The notes: generated by a model from the letters alone, not told the origin. A stretch of 43,139 nucleotides of DNA from an uncultured Collinsella sp. (GCA_902482035.1 CABSYW010000023.1:1-43139); one strand, 5' to 3'; positions 29,664 to 38,484 are shown, numbered from the stretch's first letter. Numbers and translations: made by a program.

Positions 29664-29952
29664 GTATATGGAATCTCGCGGGATAACACGCGACTCCATT
29701 ACCGCCGAGCAGGAGAGGACTCGCGATCGTATCGAAGCCTATAAGCTTGCTCAGATTCGCAGGTTAAAAGATCTAACACAGGCGTCGGTCGCCCAGTCGA
29801 TGGGCGTTTCTCAAAAACGTGTATCCGAGCTCGAGCGTGGGGAGTTGGGTTCGATGAGGCTCGACACGCTGAGCAGGTACGCAGAGAGCCTCGGCGGAAA
29901 ACTGGTTGCAAGCATCGAGTTTCCCGATCGTACCGTTACGCTTGCGCGCTAA
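29650..29952 (+). CDS. XRE-family antitoxin
   Basis: The 100-residue protein has a Cro/C1-type helix-turn-helix in its middle: L-T-Q-A-S-V-A-Q-S-M-G-V-S-Q-K-R-V-S-E-L-E. The N-terminal 35 residues are helical, and the C-terminus (L-V-A-S-I-E-F-P-D) resembles XRE antitoxins paired with Gp49-type toxins. It should neutralise the preceding toxin and repress the shared promoter. ATG 29650 lies inside the toxin gene, with AAGGAGG 9 nt upstream. The pair interrupts an otherwise housekeeping gene order. Confidence 0.85.
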   Translation: MELHEYMESRGITRDSITAEQERTRDRIEAYKLAQIRRLKDLTQASVAQSMGVSQKRVSELERGELGSMRLDTLSRYAESLGGKLVASIEFPDRTVTLAR

Positions 29953-30100
29953 AAATCTTCAATTAACCCCCTCACTTTCACCGACTACTAGAGCCGCTCA
30001 CCAAACCAACATGCGCTCTGGGCAAATAGGTTGAACGTTTCGTGCGAGAATGCCCCACAGTAAACAAACTTGCACCAGAGCGTAAGGGGCTGGCATACAC

Positions 30101-30844
30101 ATGCAGACGGTCTACCGGGTATACGAGGGAGCGCGCGAGCCGCATCGGCTCGCCGTCGAGCGTACGGCCGAGGTGCTCGGCTGTGGCGGCCTGGCGCTGA
30201 TCCCGACCGAGACGGTCTACGGTGTCGCCGTGGCAGTCAACGCCTTCTCGGACGCCGTGCCCCAAGATACAGGCGAATTCCCATCGTGGCCGCGCGATCC
30301 GCAGACTGCCGTCAATGGCGCCGCGGTCCCTGCGCTCGGTACCGGCTACCGCCGTATCTTCACTCTCAAGCAACGTGAACTCACCCAAACGGTCGCCTGG
30401 CTGGTCGATGGCGTCGAGGCACTCGACCGCTATGGCGTGGATATCCCGGAAGATGCCCGCGTGCTCGCGCGACGATGCTGGCCGGGAGCCCTGACTATCG
30501 TGGTCAAGGCGGCTCCCTGCGTGCCGACCTTTATGCGTGCTGCCGACGACACCGTGGCCCTGCGCGCTTCGGCCTCTCCCGTGGTCCAAGCGCTCATCCG
30601 CGCCTGCGGCAGTCCCCTTGCCTGCACGAGCGCCAACACACACGGCGCGCCCTCGCCGGCAAGCTTTGCCGCCGTCGAAGGTCGCATCCTGGAGGGGGTC
30701 GATGTTGCCGTCGACGCCGGCGAGACCCCGTGTCGCGACGCCTCGACCATCGTGTCGTTCCAGCACGGCGGGCTCCAGATCCTGCGCCAAGGCGCACTTC
30801 CCGCATCAGAGATCGAACGGGTCCTGTCCGACCCGATGCAATAG
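30101..30844 (+). CDS. tsaC: Threonylcarbamoyl-AMP synthase (TsaC/YrdC/Sua5 family)
   Basis: The 247-residue enzyme makes threonylcarbamoyl-adenylate from threonine, bicarbonate and ATP for the t6A37 modification of tRNA. Motifs are P-T-E-T-V-Y-G-V (35-42), L-K-Q-R-E-L (89-94), R-C-W-P-G-A-L-T and C-T-S-A-N-T-H-G. Residues about 52-82, between the first motif and the K-x-R motif, are an extra Pro/Ala-rich loop not present in short TsaC proteins. It has no Sua5 C-terminal domain. ATG 30101 follows AAGGGG. The glycerol kinase gene starts 13 bp downstream, suggesting one transcript. Confidence 0.9.
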   Translation: MQTVYRVYEGAREPHRLAVERTAEVLGCGGLALIPTETVYGVAVAVNAFSDAVPQDTGEFPSWPRDPQTAVNGAAVPALGTGYRRIFTLKQRELTQTVAWLVDGVEALDRYGVDIPEDARVLARRCWPGALTIVVKAAPCVPTFMRAADDTVALRASASPVVQALIRACGSPLACTSANTHGAPSPASFAAVEGRILEGVDVAVDAGETPCRDASTIVSFQHGGLQILRQGALPASEIERVLSDPMQ

Positions 30845-30857
30845 AAAGGTGTAAGCG

Positions 30858-32399
30858 ATGTCGTTGAATCTGGGCAGCCTGGGCATGGAAGATGCCTCGT
30901 TTAACTTTGGCGGTTCCTACATCATGGCGCTCGACTGCGGCACCACCTCGGTACTTGCGACCATCGTCGACGAGTACGGCTGCATCGTCGCGCAGGCACG
31001 TCGTAGCGTCAAAACCAGCTTCCCGCGTCCCGGTTGGATAGAGCAAGACCCCATGGAGGTGCTTGCCAGCCAGATCGGCGTGATGATGGAGGTCCAGTTT
31101 AAGAGCGGCATCCATTCTGACCGCATCGCCGCCATCGGTATCTCCAACCAGCGCGAGACCACGGTGGTGTGGGACCGCATAAGCGGCCAACCCATCTATA
31201 ACGCCATCGTATGGCAATGCCGTCGCACCGCACCTCTGATCGACGAGCTGGTCGAGCGGGGCGCAGAAGAGCTGGTGCGCTCCCGCACGGGACTCACGCT
31301 CGATCCGTATTTCTCGGCTTCCAAGGTGCAGTGGATCCTCGACAACGTCGACGGTGCGCGTGAGAGCGCGGCGGCGGGCGACCTCATGTTCGGCACCATC
31401 GACACCTGGCTCATCTACAACCTCACCGGCAGTCAGGTCTTTGCCACCGACTACACCAATGCCAGCCGCACGGCGCTCTTTAATATCCATACGCTAGATT
31501 GGGACGACGACCTGCTGGCGCTCTTTGACGTTCCACGTTCCATGATGCCCGAGGTTCGTTGGAGCTCGGGCGACTACGGCCGCGTCGCGAGCGACATCAT
31601 GACCAACATGCCGCCCATCATGGGCGTGGCGGGCGATCAGCAGGCGTCGCTGTTCGGCCACTGCTGCTTCCATCCCGGCCAGACCAAAAACACCTATGGC
31701 ACGGGTTGCTTTATGCTCATGAACACCGGCGACGAGGTCGTCGAATCCAAGAACGGTCTGGTCTCCACGATCGGTATCGCCGCGGACGGCAAGATCAGCT
31801 ATGCGCTCGAGGGTTCTATCTTTGCCGCCGGCTCAACCATGAACTGGCTGCGCAACAACATGGGCATCATCTCGAGTGTGAGCGAGTCCGCGCAACTCGC
31901 CGCTTCGATCAACGACAACGAGGGCTGCTACTTCGTCCCCGCCTTTGCGGGTCTGGGCGCTCCCTGGTGGGACCCGCGTGCCCGCGGTATCGTGTGCGGC
32001 CTGACCGGTGCCTCGAGTCGCGCGACCATCGTACGTGCGGCCTGCGAGTCCATGGCCTACCAGAGTTATGACGTGCTGCGCGCCATGGAGCAGGACGTGG
32101 GACTTTCGATTGAGCGCCTGTCCGTCGATGGCGGCGCCTCACGCAACGAGTTCATCATGCAATTCCAGGCCGACCTGCTGGATATCCCCGTGCTGCAATG
32201 CGAGACGGTGGAGACCACGGCAATCGGTGCCGCGTACTTGGCGGGTCTTGCCGTCGGCTATTGGGAAGACCTGGAAGAACTGGAGCAAAATGCCCAGATC
32301 GTTAGGACCTTCCTTCCCCACATGTCCGCCGAGCGCCGCGAGCAAAACCTTGCGGGCTGGCGTGATGCAGTCAGGCGCTCGCTCAGCACCGCACAGTAG
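30858..32399 (+). CDS. glpK: Glycerol kinase
   Basis: The 513-residue FGGY kinase phosphorylates glycerol to glycerol 3-phosphate. Glycerol contacts match E. coli GlpK: Q-R-E-T-T, V-W-Q-C-R-R-T, D-P-Y-F-S and A-G-D-Q-Q-A-S. K-N-T-Y-G-T-G-C-F-M-L-M-N-T-G and A-F-A-G-L-G-A-P-W-W-D-P are also conserved. An unusual point is the N-terminal phosphate-binding loop, D-C-G-T-T-S-V-L-A instead of the common D-Q-G-T-T-S-S-R-A, and about 20 extra N-terminal residues. ATG 30858 follows GAAAGG. No glycerol facilitator or glpD lies nearby, so its metabolic partners are elsewhere. Confidence 0.92.
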   Translation: MSLNLGSLGMEDASFNFGGSYIMALDCGTTSVLATIVDEYGCIVAQARRSVKTSFPRPGWIEQDPMEVLASQIGVMMEVQFKSGIHSDRIAAIGISNQRETTVVWDRISGQPIYNAIVWQCRRTAPLIDELVERGAEELVRSRTGLTLDPYFSASKVQWILDNVDGARESAAAGDLMFGTIDTWLIYNLTGSQVFATDYTNASRTALFNIHTLDWDDDLLALFDVPRSMMPEVRWSSGDYGRVASDIMTNMPPIMGVAGDQQASLFGHCCFHPGQTKNTYGTGCFMLMNTGDEVVESKNGLVSTIGIAADGKISYALEGSIFAAGSTMNWLRNNMGIISSVSESAQLAASINDNEGCYFVPAFAGLGAPWWDPRARGIVCGLTGASSRATIVRAACESMAYQSYDVLRAMEQDVGLSIERLSVDGGASRNEFIMQFQADLLDIPVLQCETVETTAIGAAYLAGLAVGYWEDLEELEQNAQIVRTFLPHMSAERREQNLAGWRDAVRRSLSTAQ

Positions 32400-32522
32400 G
32401 GCTGTGATGGGCTGCTCGATATAACAAACCGCTAAACTAATGCATGGCGTGCGGCGGCAACATTGCTTCGCGCCTTGTCAGCAAGGCCGTTTTGCGGTCG
32501 CAACGAAAGGGGCAATCAACCC

Positions 32523-33170
32523 ATGACCGTCACCTACGATACGTCCCGTGTGACCCTTGTCGATCACCCGCTCGTCCAGCATAAGCTGTCGATTCTGCGC
32601 GACAAAAACACCGGCACCAACCAGTTCCGCCAGCTCGTGCGCGAACTCGCACTTTTTGACGGCTACGAGGCCATGCGCGACCTGCCCATGGAAGACGTCG
32701 AAGTCGAGACCCCCATCACCACCGCAACGTTTAAGCAGCTCGCCGGCAAAAAGCTCGCCATCGTTCCCATCCTGCGTGCGGGCCTTGGCATGGTCGATGG
32801 CATCCTCGACTTGGTACCCTCCGCTCGCGTGGGCCACATCGGTATGGAGCGCGACGAGGTTACCCACGAGCCGCATGAGTATTACTGCAAGATGCCCAAG
32901 GATATCGACCAGCGCATCTGCCTGGTCGTCGACCCCATGCTCGCCACGGGCGGTTCGGCCGAGATGGCCATCAGCTACCTGCGCGAGCGCGGTGTCAAGG
33001 ACATCCGCATGCTGTGCATCGTCGCGGCCCCCGAGGGCCTCAAGTCGCTGACTGAGAAGGACCCCGATGTGCATATCTATACCTGCGCCATCGACGACCA
33101 TCTCAACGAAGCTGCCTACATCGTTCCCGGCCTGGGCGACGCCGGCGACCGCATCTACGGCACGCTGTAA
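32523..33170 (+). CDS. upp: Uracil phosphoribosyltransferase
   Basis: The 215-residue enzyme salvages uracil by joining it to PRPP to give UMP. The PRPP loop is V-V-D-P-M-L-A-T-G-G-S-A (135-146), and the uracil-binding tail reads Y-I-V-P-G-L-G-D-A-G-D-R. I-L-R-A-G-L-G-M near 83-90 is also typical. The ATG at 32523 has AAAGGGG upstream. upp followed by the ATP synthase operon is a widespread gene order in Gram-positive bacteria. It is followed by its own hairpin at 33213. Confidence 0.97.
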   Translation: MTVTYDTSRVTLVDHPLVQHKLSILRDKNTGTNQFRQLVRELALFDGYEAMRDLPMEDVEVETPITTATFKQLAGKKLAIVPILRAGLGMVDGILDLVPSARVGHIGMERDEVTHEPHEYYCKMPKDIDQRICLVVDPMLATGGSAEMAISYLRERGVKDIRMLCIVAAPEGLKSLTEKDPDVHIYTCAIDDHLNEAAYIVPGLGDAGDRIYGTL

Positions 33171-33212
33171 TCTCTGGGCCATACCGGCTAACGTCGAAAA
33201 TACGAAGAAATG

Positions 33213-33247
33213 GTGCGCGCGGTCGAACAAAAGACGACCGCGCGCAC
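33213..33247 (+). terminator. Hairpin terminator after upp
   Basis: GTGCGCGCGGTCG (33213-33225) pairs perfectly with CGACCGCGCGCAC (33235-33247) around a 9-nt A-rich loop. The T-tail is weak, so some read-through into the ATP synthase operon is possible. Confidence 0.7.
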
Positions 33248-33344
33248 TCCTGTTAACGGACGTTTTGCCCTGAGGGGTTCGAAAAAACGTATTACCGTAC
33301 CTGCGGCATAAAGAAGGCCTTAAGAAAACGTACAGGTGCGTATT

Positions 33345-33389
33345 AACCGTTTGTTTTACGGTTGTACTTTAGCGATTGGCTCGTACAAT
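33345..33389 (+). promoter_or_regulatory. ATP synthase operon promoter with overlapping inverted repeat
   Basis: TTGTAC (33362-33367), a 16-bp spacer and TACAAT (33384-33389) form a good sigma-70-type promoter. AACCGT (33345-33350) and ACGGTT (33358-33363) are an inverted repeat whose right arm overlaps the -35 box, a plausible operator. Upstream, GTATTA-CCGT occurs twice (near 33289 and 33340). Confidence 0.6.
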
Positions 33390-33450
33390 AGTCACCAATG
33401 TTTGGCGGGAACTGTTCTGTGAGGCGTTAAAAAGGAAAGTGAGGACGCCA

Positions 33451-33762
33451 GTGTTTCAGATAGCTGATCTGCTCGCTATCGTTGCAGGCGCCATCGCGGG
33501 CGCAATTGCCTTCCTTCCCTTTGTCTTTACGCTCAAGCCGGTTCTTGACGATAAGCAGAATGCGGACATGCTCAAGGGTATGGTGAGTCTGGCGGTCTCG
33601 GCAATCGCTCTGCTCGTCTTTACCTTGGTTGTGTTTGTGTTGTTCGGAGAGGCATTTCGCATGTTCCTCCTGGGCGAGGCGATCGGCTTCGTGGCCTTTA
33701 TGGCCGCCTGCGCGGTTCGCGTCGCCAAGGCGCTGCGAGATCCTCATGAGGTCGAAAGGTAA
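33451..33762 (+). CDS. Small membrane protein at the ATP synthase subunit I position
   Basis: The protein of about 103 residues has three hydrophobic segments, at its start (I-A-D-L-L-A-I-V-A-G-A-I-A-G), middle and end. It lies directly before atpB, where AtpI/subunit I-type proteins that help assemble the c-ring usually sit. Sequence similarity to AtpI is not obvious, so the call rests on position and topology. GTG 33451 was chosen for GAGG 6 nt upstream; a GTG at 33439 is also possible. Its stop codon is 3 bp before the atpB start. Confidence 0.65.
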   Translation: MFQIADLLAIVAGAIAGAIAFLPFVFTLKPVLDDKQNADMLKGMVSLAVSAIALLVFTLVVFVLFGEAFRMFLLGEAIGFVAFMAACAVRVAKALRDPHEVER

Positions 33763-33765
33763 GTC

Positions 33766-34569
33766 GTGGAAATTTTTGAAAAGCTGCCTGATGAGATTAA
33801 TCATCTGGTCAGCGAGTTCAGCTCCACCCCTGTCGTGGGCGATCTGAGCTGCGGCATCACGCAGTACTCGTTTTGGCTGATCGTCTCCACGATCGTGCTC
33901 CTGATCGTCCTGGCCGTGTTCAAGAAGAAGCAGACCCTGGTTCCCAAGGGCTTCTTCGTCAACGGTTTCGAGTACATCATCGAGTACGTCGAGAACGATA
34001 TCGGCAAGGGTGTCGTGGGTGAGAACTGGAAGAAGCACTTCCCGTTCCTGTGCTCGCTTTTCCTGTTCATCCTGATCAATAACATGATCGGCCTGATCCC
34101 GGGAATGAAGCCCGGCACCGGCGCAATCGGCTCCACCGCCGCACTCGCCATTTTCGCCTTCGTGTACTTCATCTACTACGGATGCAAGGCTCACGGCGTG
34201 ATCGGCTACATCAAGAGCCTCGCCCCGCAGGGCGTGAGCTTCCCGATGAACGTGCTCGTGTGGGTCGTCGAGCTTTTCTCGACCTTCCTGCGCCTCATCA
34301 CGCTTGCCGTCCGTCTGTTCTGCAACATGTTCGCAGGACACGTGGTCATGGGCTCGTTCGCCATCATGGCGAGCATGTTCATGCAGCCGCTGCTTCAGCA
34401 GGTTTCCGCGGCCCACGCCGTCGGCGCCCTGCCTTCGCTGGCCTGGCTTGCCATCCTCATCCTGATCTATGCGATCGAGCTTGTGGTCGGCGCCATCCAG
34501 GCTTACGTCTTCACGGTCCTTACCGCCGTGTATGTCTCCGAGGCAGAGGAGGTCGCGGAGGAGGAGTAG
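33766..34569 (+). CDS. atpB: F1Fo ATP synthase subunit a
   Basis: The 267-residue membrane subunit forms the proton half-channels beside the c-ring. The essential Arg is R183 in V-R-L-F-C-N-M-F-A-G-H; the usual Gly after L-F is Cys here. About six hydrophobic helices are visible, and the C-terminal helix reads A-I-E-L-V-V-G-A-I-Q-A-Y-V-F. The start is GTG 33766 with GAAAGG upstream. A 124-bp gap precedes atpE, the largest inside the operon. Confidence 0.95.
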   Translation: MEIFEKLPDEINHLVSEFSSTPVVGDLSCGITQYSFWLIVSTIVLLIVLAVFKKKQTLVPKGFFVNGFEYIIEYVENDIGKGVVGENWKKHFPFLCSLFLFILINNMIGLIPGMKPGTGAIGSTAALAIFAFVYFIYYGCKAHGVIGYIKSLAPQGVSFPMNVLVWVVELFSTFLRLITLAVRLFCNMFAGHVVMGSFAIMASMFMQPLLQQVSAAHAVGALPSLAWLAILILIYAIELVVGAIQAYVFTVLTAVYVSEAEEVAEEE

Positions 34570-34693
34570 TCTTCCGTTCGTGCCTTAAAGGTAAGGCAAT
34601 TCGTTAAACCGCCGGTGCCCGTACCCATGGAGCCCGGCAGTTATAAAAAGGTTATCCTGCGTGAAATAAGACACGCACGACAAAGGAGGAATC

Positions 34694-34888
34694 GTGGGAG
34701 TTATCGGTTACGGTCTCGGTGTTATCGGCGCTGGTCTTGCTATCGGCCTGTCTGCTCTGGGTGCTACGGGTGCTATGGCCCGTCAGCCTGAGGTCCAGGG
34801 CCGCGTGTTCACCGTCTTCATCATGGGCTCCGCTTTCGGCGAGGCTCTGGCTCTGATCGGCTTCGTTGTCGCGCTGATCGTTAAATAG
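34694..34888 (+). CDS. atpE: F1Fo ATP synthase subunit c
   Basis: The 64-residue hairpin protein forms the rotor ring. Helix 1 is Gly/Ala-rich, the polar loop is A-R-Q-P-E-V-Q-G-R, and the ion-binding carboxylate is E50 in F-G-E-A-L-A-L-I-G. I see no clear sodium-type ligand set in helix 1, so proton coupling is more likely. It is shorter than the common 70-85 residues. The start is GTG 34694 after a very strong AAAGGAGG, fitting the high expression needed for the ring. Confidence 0.93.
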   Translation: MGVIGYGLGVIGAGLAIGLSALGATGAMARQPEVQGRVFTVFIMGSAFGEALALIGFVVALIVK

Positions 34889-34903
34889 CACGGAGCGTCA
34901 AGT

Positions 34904-35506
34904 ATGAATCTTTCATCCCAGAAGAGCGCGATCGCACTCTCCGCGTCCGCGGCCGCGCTGCTCATGCCGGTTTCCGCGTTCGCCGAGGACGGCGCCGCCG
35001 GTGCGGACATCCTCATCCCTAAGATGGCGGAGTTCATCCCGGCGCTTATCGCCTTCCTGATTATCTGGATCGTGCTGGCCAAGGTCGCCCTGCCGGGCAT
35101 CATGAAAACCATGGAGGAGCGCGGCAAGAAGATCGAGGAGAGCCTCGACGAGGCCGAGAAGACCAAGCAGGAGGCTATCGCCAAGCGCGCTGAGTCCGAC
35201 TCGATCGTCACCGACGCCCGTCGTCAGGCTGCCGACATCGTTCTCGAGGCCCGTAAGGACGCCGAGTCCGAGCGTGCCCGTATCATCGAGGCTGCTCACA
35301 AGGAGGCCGAGGAGATCATCGCCAAGGCCCATACGACCGTCGAGGACGAGCGCAAGTCCATCTACGCCGGTGCCGCGAGCTCCATCGCCGACCTGTCCGT
35401 TGCCGTCGCCACCAAGATCGTGGGCGAGGCACTCGAGGACGATGCCGAGCAGAAGAAGCTCATCGAGCGCTACATCCAGGAAGCAGGTAGCCTGAATGCC
35501 GACTAG
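34904..35506 (+). CDS. atpF: F1Fo ATP synthase subunit b
   Basis: The 200-residue peripheral-stalk subunit anchors F1 to the membrane. After a membrane helix (about 44-62), the chain is a long charged coiled coil rich in E, K and A. The first 28 residues look like a signal peptide (S-A-I-A-L-S-A-S-A-A-A-L-L-M-P-V-S-A-F-A), which most b subunits lack. ATG 34904 follows CGGAG. The 3' end overlaps atpH by 11 nt, indicating translational coupling. Confidence 0.92.
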   Translation: MNLSSQKSAIALSASAAALLMPVSAFAEDGAAGADILIPKMAEFIPALIAFLIIWIVLAKVALPGIMKTMEERGKKIEESLDEAEKTKQEAIAKRAESDSIVTDARRQAADIVLEARKDAESERARIIEAAHKEAEEIIAKAHTTVEDERKSIYAGAASSIADLSVAVATKIVGEALEDDAEQKKLIERYIQEAGSLNAD

Positions 35507-35972
35507 CCGCTATCAGGACAAGGTGCTCGAGACCTACGCGCGTTCCCTTCTGGAAGCCGCTAAGGCCGAGAACCATGTGTTCGAGGACCTCGAGATGATC
35601 GAGCGCTTGGCTTCTGCCAGCCCCGAGATCATCGCCGTGCTCGACACCATGTCCAAGCGCGACCAGCTCGACCTTCTTCCCAAGGTGGCAGCTGCCTTTA
35701 AGTATGTTGCCGAGGAAGACGAGGATGTAGTGGGCGTGACCGTCACCACGGCGATCCCGCTCGACGACGAGCTGCGTCAAACCATCACTAAGAAATGCGA
35801 GCAGGACTTCGGACGCAAGGTATTCCTTATCGAGCAGGTCGACCCGTCTATCGTGGGCGGCCTGGTGCTCGAGGCCCGCGGCGAGCGTCGTGACATTTCC
35901 GTCAAGACGCAGCTGCGCATCGCGCAGGAGACCCTCGCAAACTCTGCTAATTCGTACGGAGGTGAAGCCTAA
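35496..35972 (+). CDS. atpH: F1Fo ATP synthase subunit delta
   Basis: The 158-residue subunit joins the top of F1 to the b stalk. It shows the delta pattern: an N-terminal helical part with Y-A-R-S-L-L-E-A-A, and a C-terminal part ending in D-P-S-I-V-G-G-L-V-L-E-A-R-G and D-I-S-V-K-T-Q-L, the family signature. It is slightly shorter than the usual 175-180. It starts at ATG 35496 inside atpF, and its stop overlaps the atpA start (TAATG). Confidence 0.93.
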   Translation: MPTSRYQDKVLETYARSLLEAAKAENHVFEDLEMIERLASASPEIIAVLDTMSKRDQLDLLPKVAAAFKYVAEEDEDVVGVTVTTAIPLDDELRQTITKKCEQDFGRKVFLIEQVDPSIVGGLVLEARGERRDISVKTQLRIAQETLANSANSYGGEA

Positions 35973-37570
35973 TGTCCGAAACCCTCAATGCCCAGGATAT
36001 CGCCAAGAAACTGCAGGAGCAGCTCACGAGCCTCTCCGCGACGGTCGATACGCATGAGGTTTCAACGGTCGACGAGGTAGGCGACGGCATCGCGCGCGTC
36101 TCCGGCCTCAAGAGCGCCATGGCAGGCGAGCTTCTGGAGTTCAAGAGCTCCGATACCGGTGAGACCGTCTTCGGCCTTGCCCAGAACCTTGACCGTGACG
36201 AGGTCGGCGCCGTTCTGTTTGGTGCCGTCGACTCCATCAAGGAAGGCGACGAGTGCCGCACCACTGGCCGCATTATGGATATCCCCGTGAGCCGTGCCAT
36301 GCTCGGCCGCGTCGTCAATCCGCTCGGCCAGCCTATCGACGGCCTGGGTGACATCGTCGCTACGCATCGTCGCCCCATCGAGTTCAAGGCCCCCGGTGTC
36401 ATCGACCGTACCCCGGTGTGCGAGCCGGTTCAGACCGGTCTGCTCGCTATCGACTCCATGGTGCCTATTGGCCGCGGTCAGCGTGAGCTCATCATCGGCG
36501 ACCGTAAGACCGGTAAGACCGCCATTGCCATCGATGCTATCCTCAATCAGCGCGGCAAGGGCATGGTCTGCATCTATGTCGCCATCGGCCAGAAGGCCTC
36601 CACGGTCGCTAACATCCGCGAGACCCTCGCTCAGCACGGTGCACTCGACTACACCATCATCGTTTCGGCCACCGCTGCCGATTCCGCCCCTATGCAGTAC
36701 ATCGCGCCTATGGCCGGTGCCGCTATCGGCGAGTTCTTCATGTACAACGGCGAGGACGGCAAGCCCGCCAGCGAGACCAACCCCGGTGGCCACGTGCTCG
36801 TCATCTACGATGACCTGTCCAAGCAGGCTGTGGCCTACCGTCAGATGTCGCTGACGCTGCATCGTCCGCCCGGACGCGAGGCCTATCCTGGCGACATCTT
36901 CTACCTGCACTCTCGTCTGCTCGAGCGTGCCGTCAAGATGTCCAAGAAGAACGGCTACGGCTCCATGACGGCTCTTCCGATCATCGAGACCCAGGACGGC
37001 GACGTCTCGGCCTACATTCCGACTAACGTCATTTCCATTACCGATGGTCAGATCTACCTGCAGTCCGAGCTCTTCTTCCAGGGTCAGCGCCCGGCAGTCG
37101 ACGTGGGCATCTCCGTGTCCCGCGTCGGTGGCGATGCGCAGACCAAGGCCATGAAGCAGGTCGCCGGCAACCTCCGTCTGGACCTCGCTTCCTATCAGGA
37201 GCTCGCTGGCTTTACCCAGTTCGGCTCCGACCTCGACGAGGCTACTCAGAAGCAGCTGACCCATGGTGCCCGCATGACCGAGCTCCTGAAGCAGCCGCGC
37301 TACAAGCCGTTTGAAGTTGGCGAGCAGATCGTTACGCTGTTCGCTGGCAACGAGGGCTTCCTGGATGACCTGGAGATCGCCGACGTGCTGCCTTTCCGTG
37401 CCGAGCTCATCGAGTACATGGACAATGGCTTTGGCTCGCTGCTCGACAAGGTTCGCGCCAAGAAGATCGATGATGACACCAAGGCTGAGCTCTTGCGCGT
37501 CATCGGCGACTTCAAGCAGCAGTTCATGGCCAAGCACCATTCGGATGTTTCTGGATCAGAGGAGAACTAA
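35972..37570 (+). CDS. atpA: F1Fo ATP synthase subunit alpha
   Basis: The 532-residue subunit carries the non-catalytic nucleotide sites of F1. The Walker A loop is G-D-R-K-T-G-K-T (176-183), followed by I-Y-V-A-I-G-Q-K and later P-G-R-E-A-Y-P-G-D. Length is normal. The start ATG overlaps the atpH stop by one base, with GGAGGTGA just upstream, a strongly coupled junction. It ends 5 bp before atpG. Confidence 0.97.
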   Translation: MSETLNAQDIAKKLQEQLTSLSATVDTHEVSTVDEVGDGIARVSGLKSAMAGELLEFKSSDTGETVFGLAQNLDRDEVGAVLFGAVDSIKEGDECRTTGRIMDIPVSRAMLGRVVNPLGQPIDGLGDIVATHRRPIEFKAPGVIDRTPVCEPVQTGLLAIDSMVPIGRGQRELIIGDRKTGKTAIAIDAILNQRGKGMVCIYVAIGQKASTVANIRETLAQHGALDYTIIVSATAADSAPMQYIAPMAGAAIGEFFMYNGEDGKPASETNPGGHVLVIYDDLSKQAVAYRQMSLTLHRPPGREAYPGDIFYLHSRLLERAVKMSKKNGYGSMTALPIIETQDGDVSAYIPTNVISITDGQIYLQSELFFQGQRPAVDVGISVSRVGGDAQTKAMKQVAGNLRLDLASYQELAGFTQFGSDLDEATQKQLTHGARMTELLKQPRYKPFEVGEQIVTLFAGNEGFLDDLEIADVLPFRAELIEYMDNGFGSLLDKVRAKKIDDDTKAELLRVIGDFKQQFMAKHHSDVSGSEEN

Positions 37571-37575
37571 GCCCC

Positions 37576-38483
37576 ATGGCCAACCTTCGCGACATTAAGA
37601 AGCGAATCTCCTCGGTTACCACGACCAAGCAGATCACGCGCACGATGGAGATGGTCTCTACGGCCAAGATTCGTCGTGCCCTCGATCGCTCCAAGCAGGC
37701 CGAGCCCTATAAGGAGGCGCTGACCGACGTCATGTTGACGGTCGCCGGCGACGCCTCCTGTTCGGGCACCGATCCCATGCTGCAGAAGCATGAGAGCGTC
37801 AAGCATGGCCTGATTGTCGTTATTGCCTCGGACCGCGGCCTTGCCGGCGGTTTCAATACGACGGTGGAGCGCACGGCCGAAAAGCTCGCCGCTTCTTGGG
37901 CGAACGACGGCATCGAATACGAGATCATCGCGTGCGGGCGTAAGCCGGCCACGTATTTCCGTGACCGCGCAAACGTTGTCATGCACTTTGAGGGCAACTC
38001 CTCTGAGCCCGATTTCAATCAGGCCCGCATGATCTCCTCTCATATCTGCGATGCGTATCGTGCCGGTGAGCTTGACCGTGTCGAGCTTGTCTACCACCAC
38101 GCCAAGAACCGCGTGGATCAGGAGCTTCGCGTCGAGCATCTGTTGCCGCTCGACCCCGAGATGATCGCTATGGCCCACGGTCCGCGTAAGAACGAGACCG
38201 ACGCCCCTAAGCGCATCTCGTCCACGTTCGAGTTCGTGCCCTCTCCCGAGCATGTTCTCGGCAAGCTTGTGCCGTCTTATATCCTGACGGTCATCTACCA
38301 GGCCCTGATCGATTCGGCGGCTGCCGAGCAGGGTGCACGCCGCAAGGCCATGCACTCCGCGACGGAAAACGCCACCGCGATCATCTCGACCCTTACCCGC
38401 ACGTATAGTCGCGTGCGCCAGGCTTCGATCACGACCGAGATTAACGAGATCGTCGGCGGAGCCTCAGCATTGGAGGAACAGTA

Positions 38484-38484
<1 letters not shown>
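37576..38484 (+). CDS. atpG: F1Fo ATP synthase subunit gamma
   Basis: The 302-residue central shaft subunit rotates inside the alpha-beta hexamer. The N-terminal helix reads I-K-K-R-I-S-S-V-T-T-T-K-Q-I-T and continues to A-K-I-R. The conserved S-D-R-G-L-A-G-G-F-N is near 92, and the C-terminal helix ends I-T-T-E-I-N-E-I-V-G-G-A. ATG 37576 lies directly behind the atpA stop, and the stop overlaps the atpD start. Confidence 0.96.

Noticed and set aside
30014..30082. CGCTCTGG/CCAGAGCG inverted repeat before tsaC
   Set aside because: The 8-bp arms are 53 bp apart, which is easily due to chance.
36062..37540. Minus-strand frame across atpA, and similar ones across atpD and murA
   Set aside because: They are antisense to highly conserved genes and have no start signals of their own.
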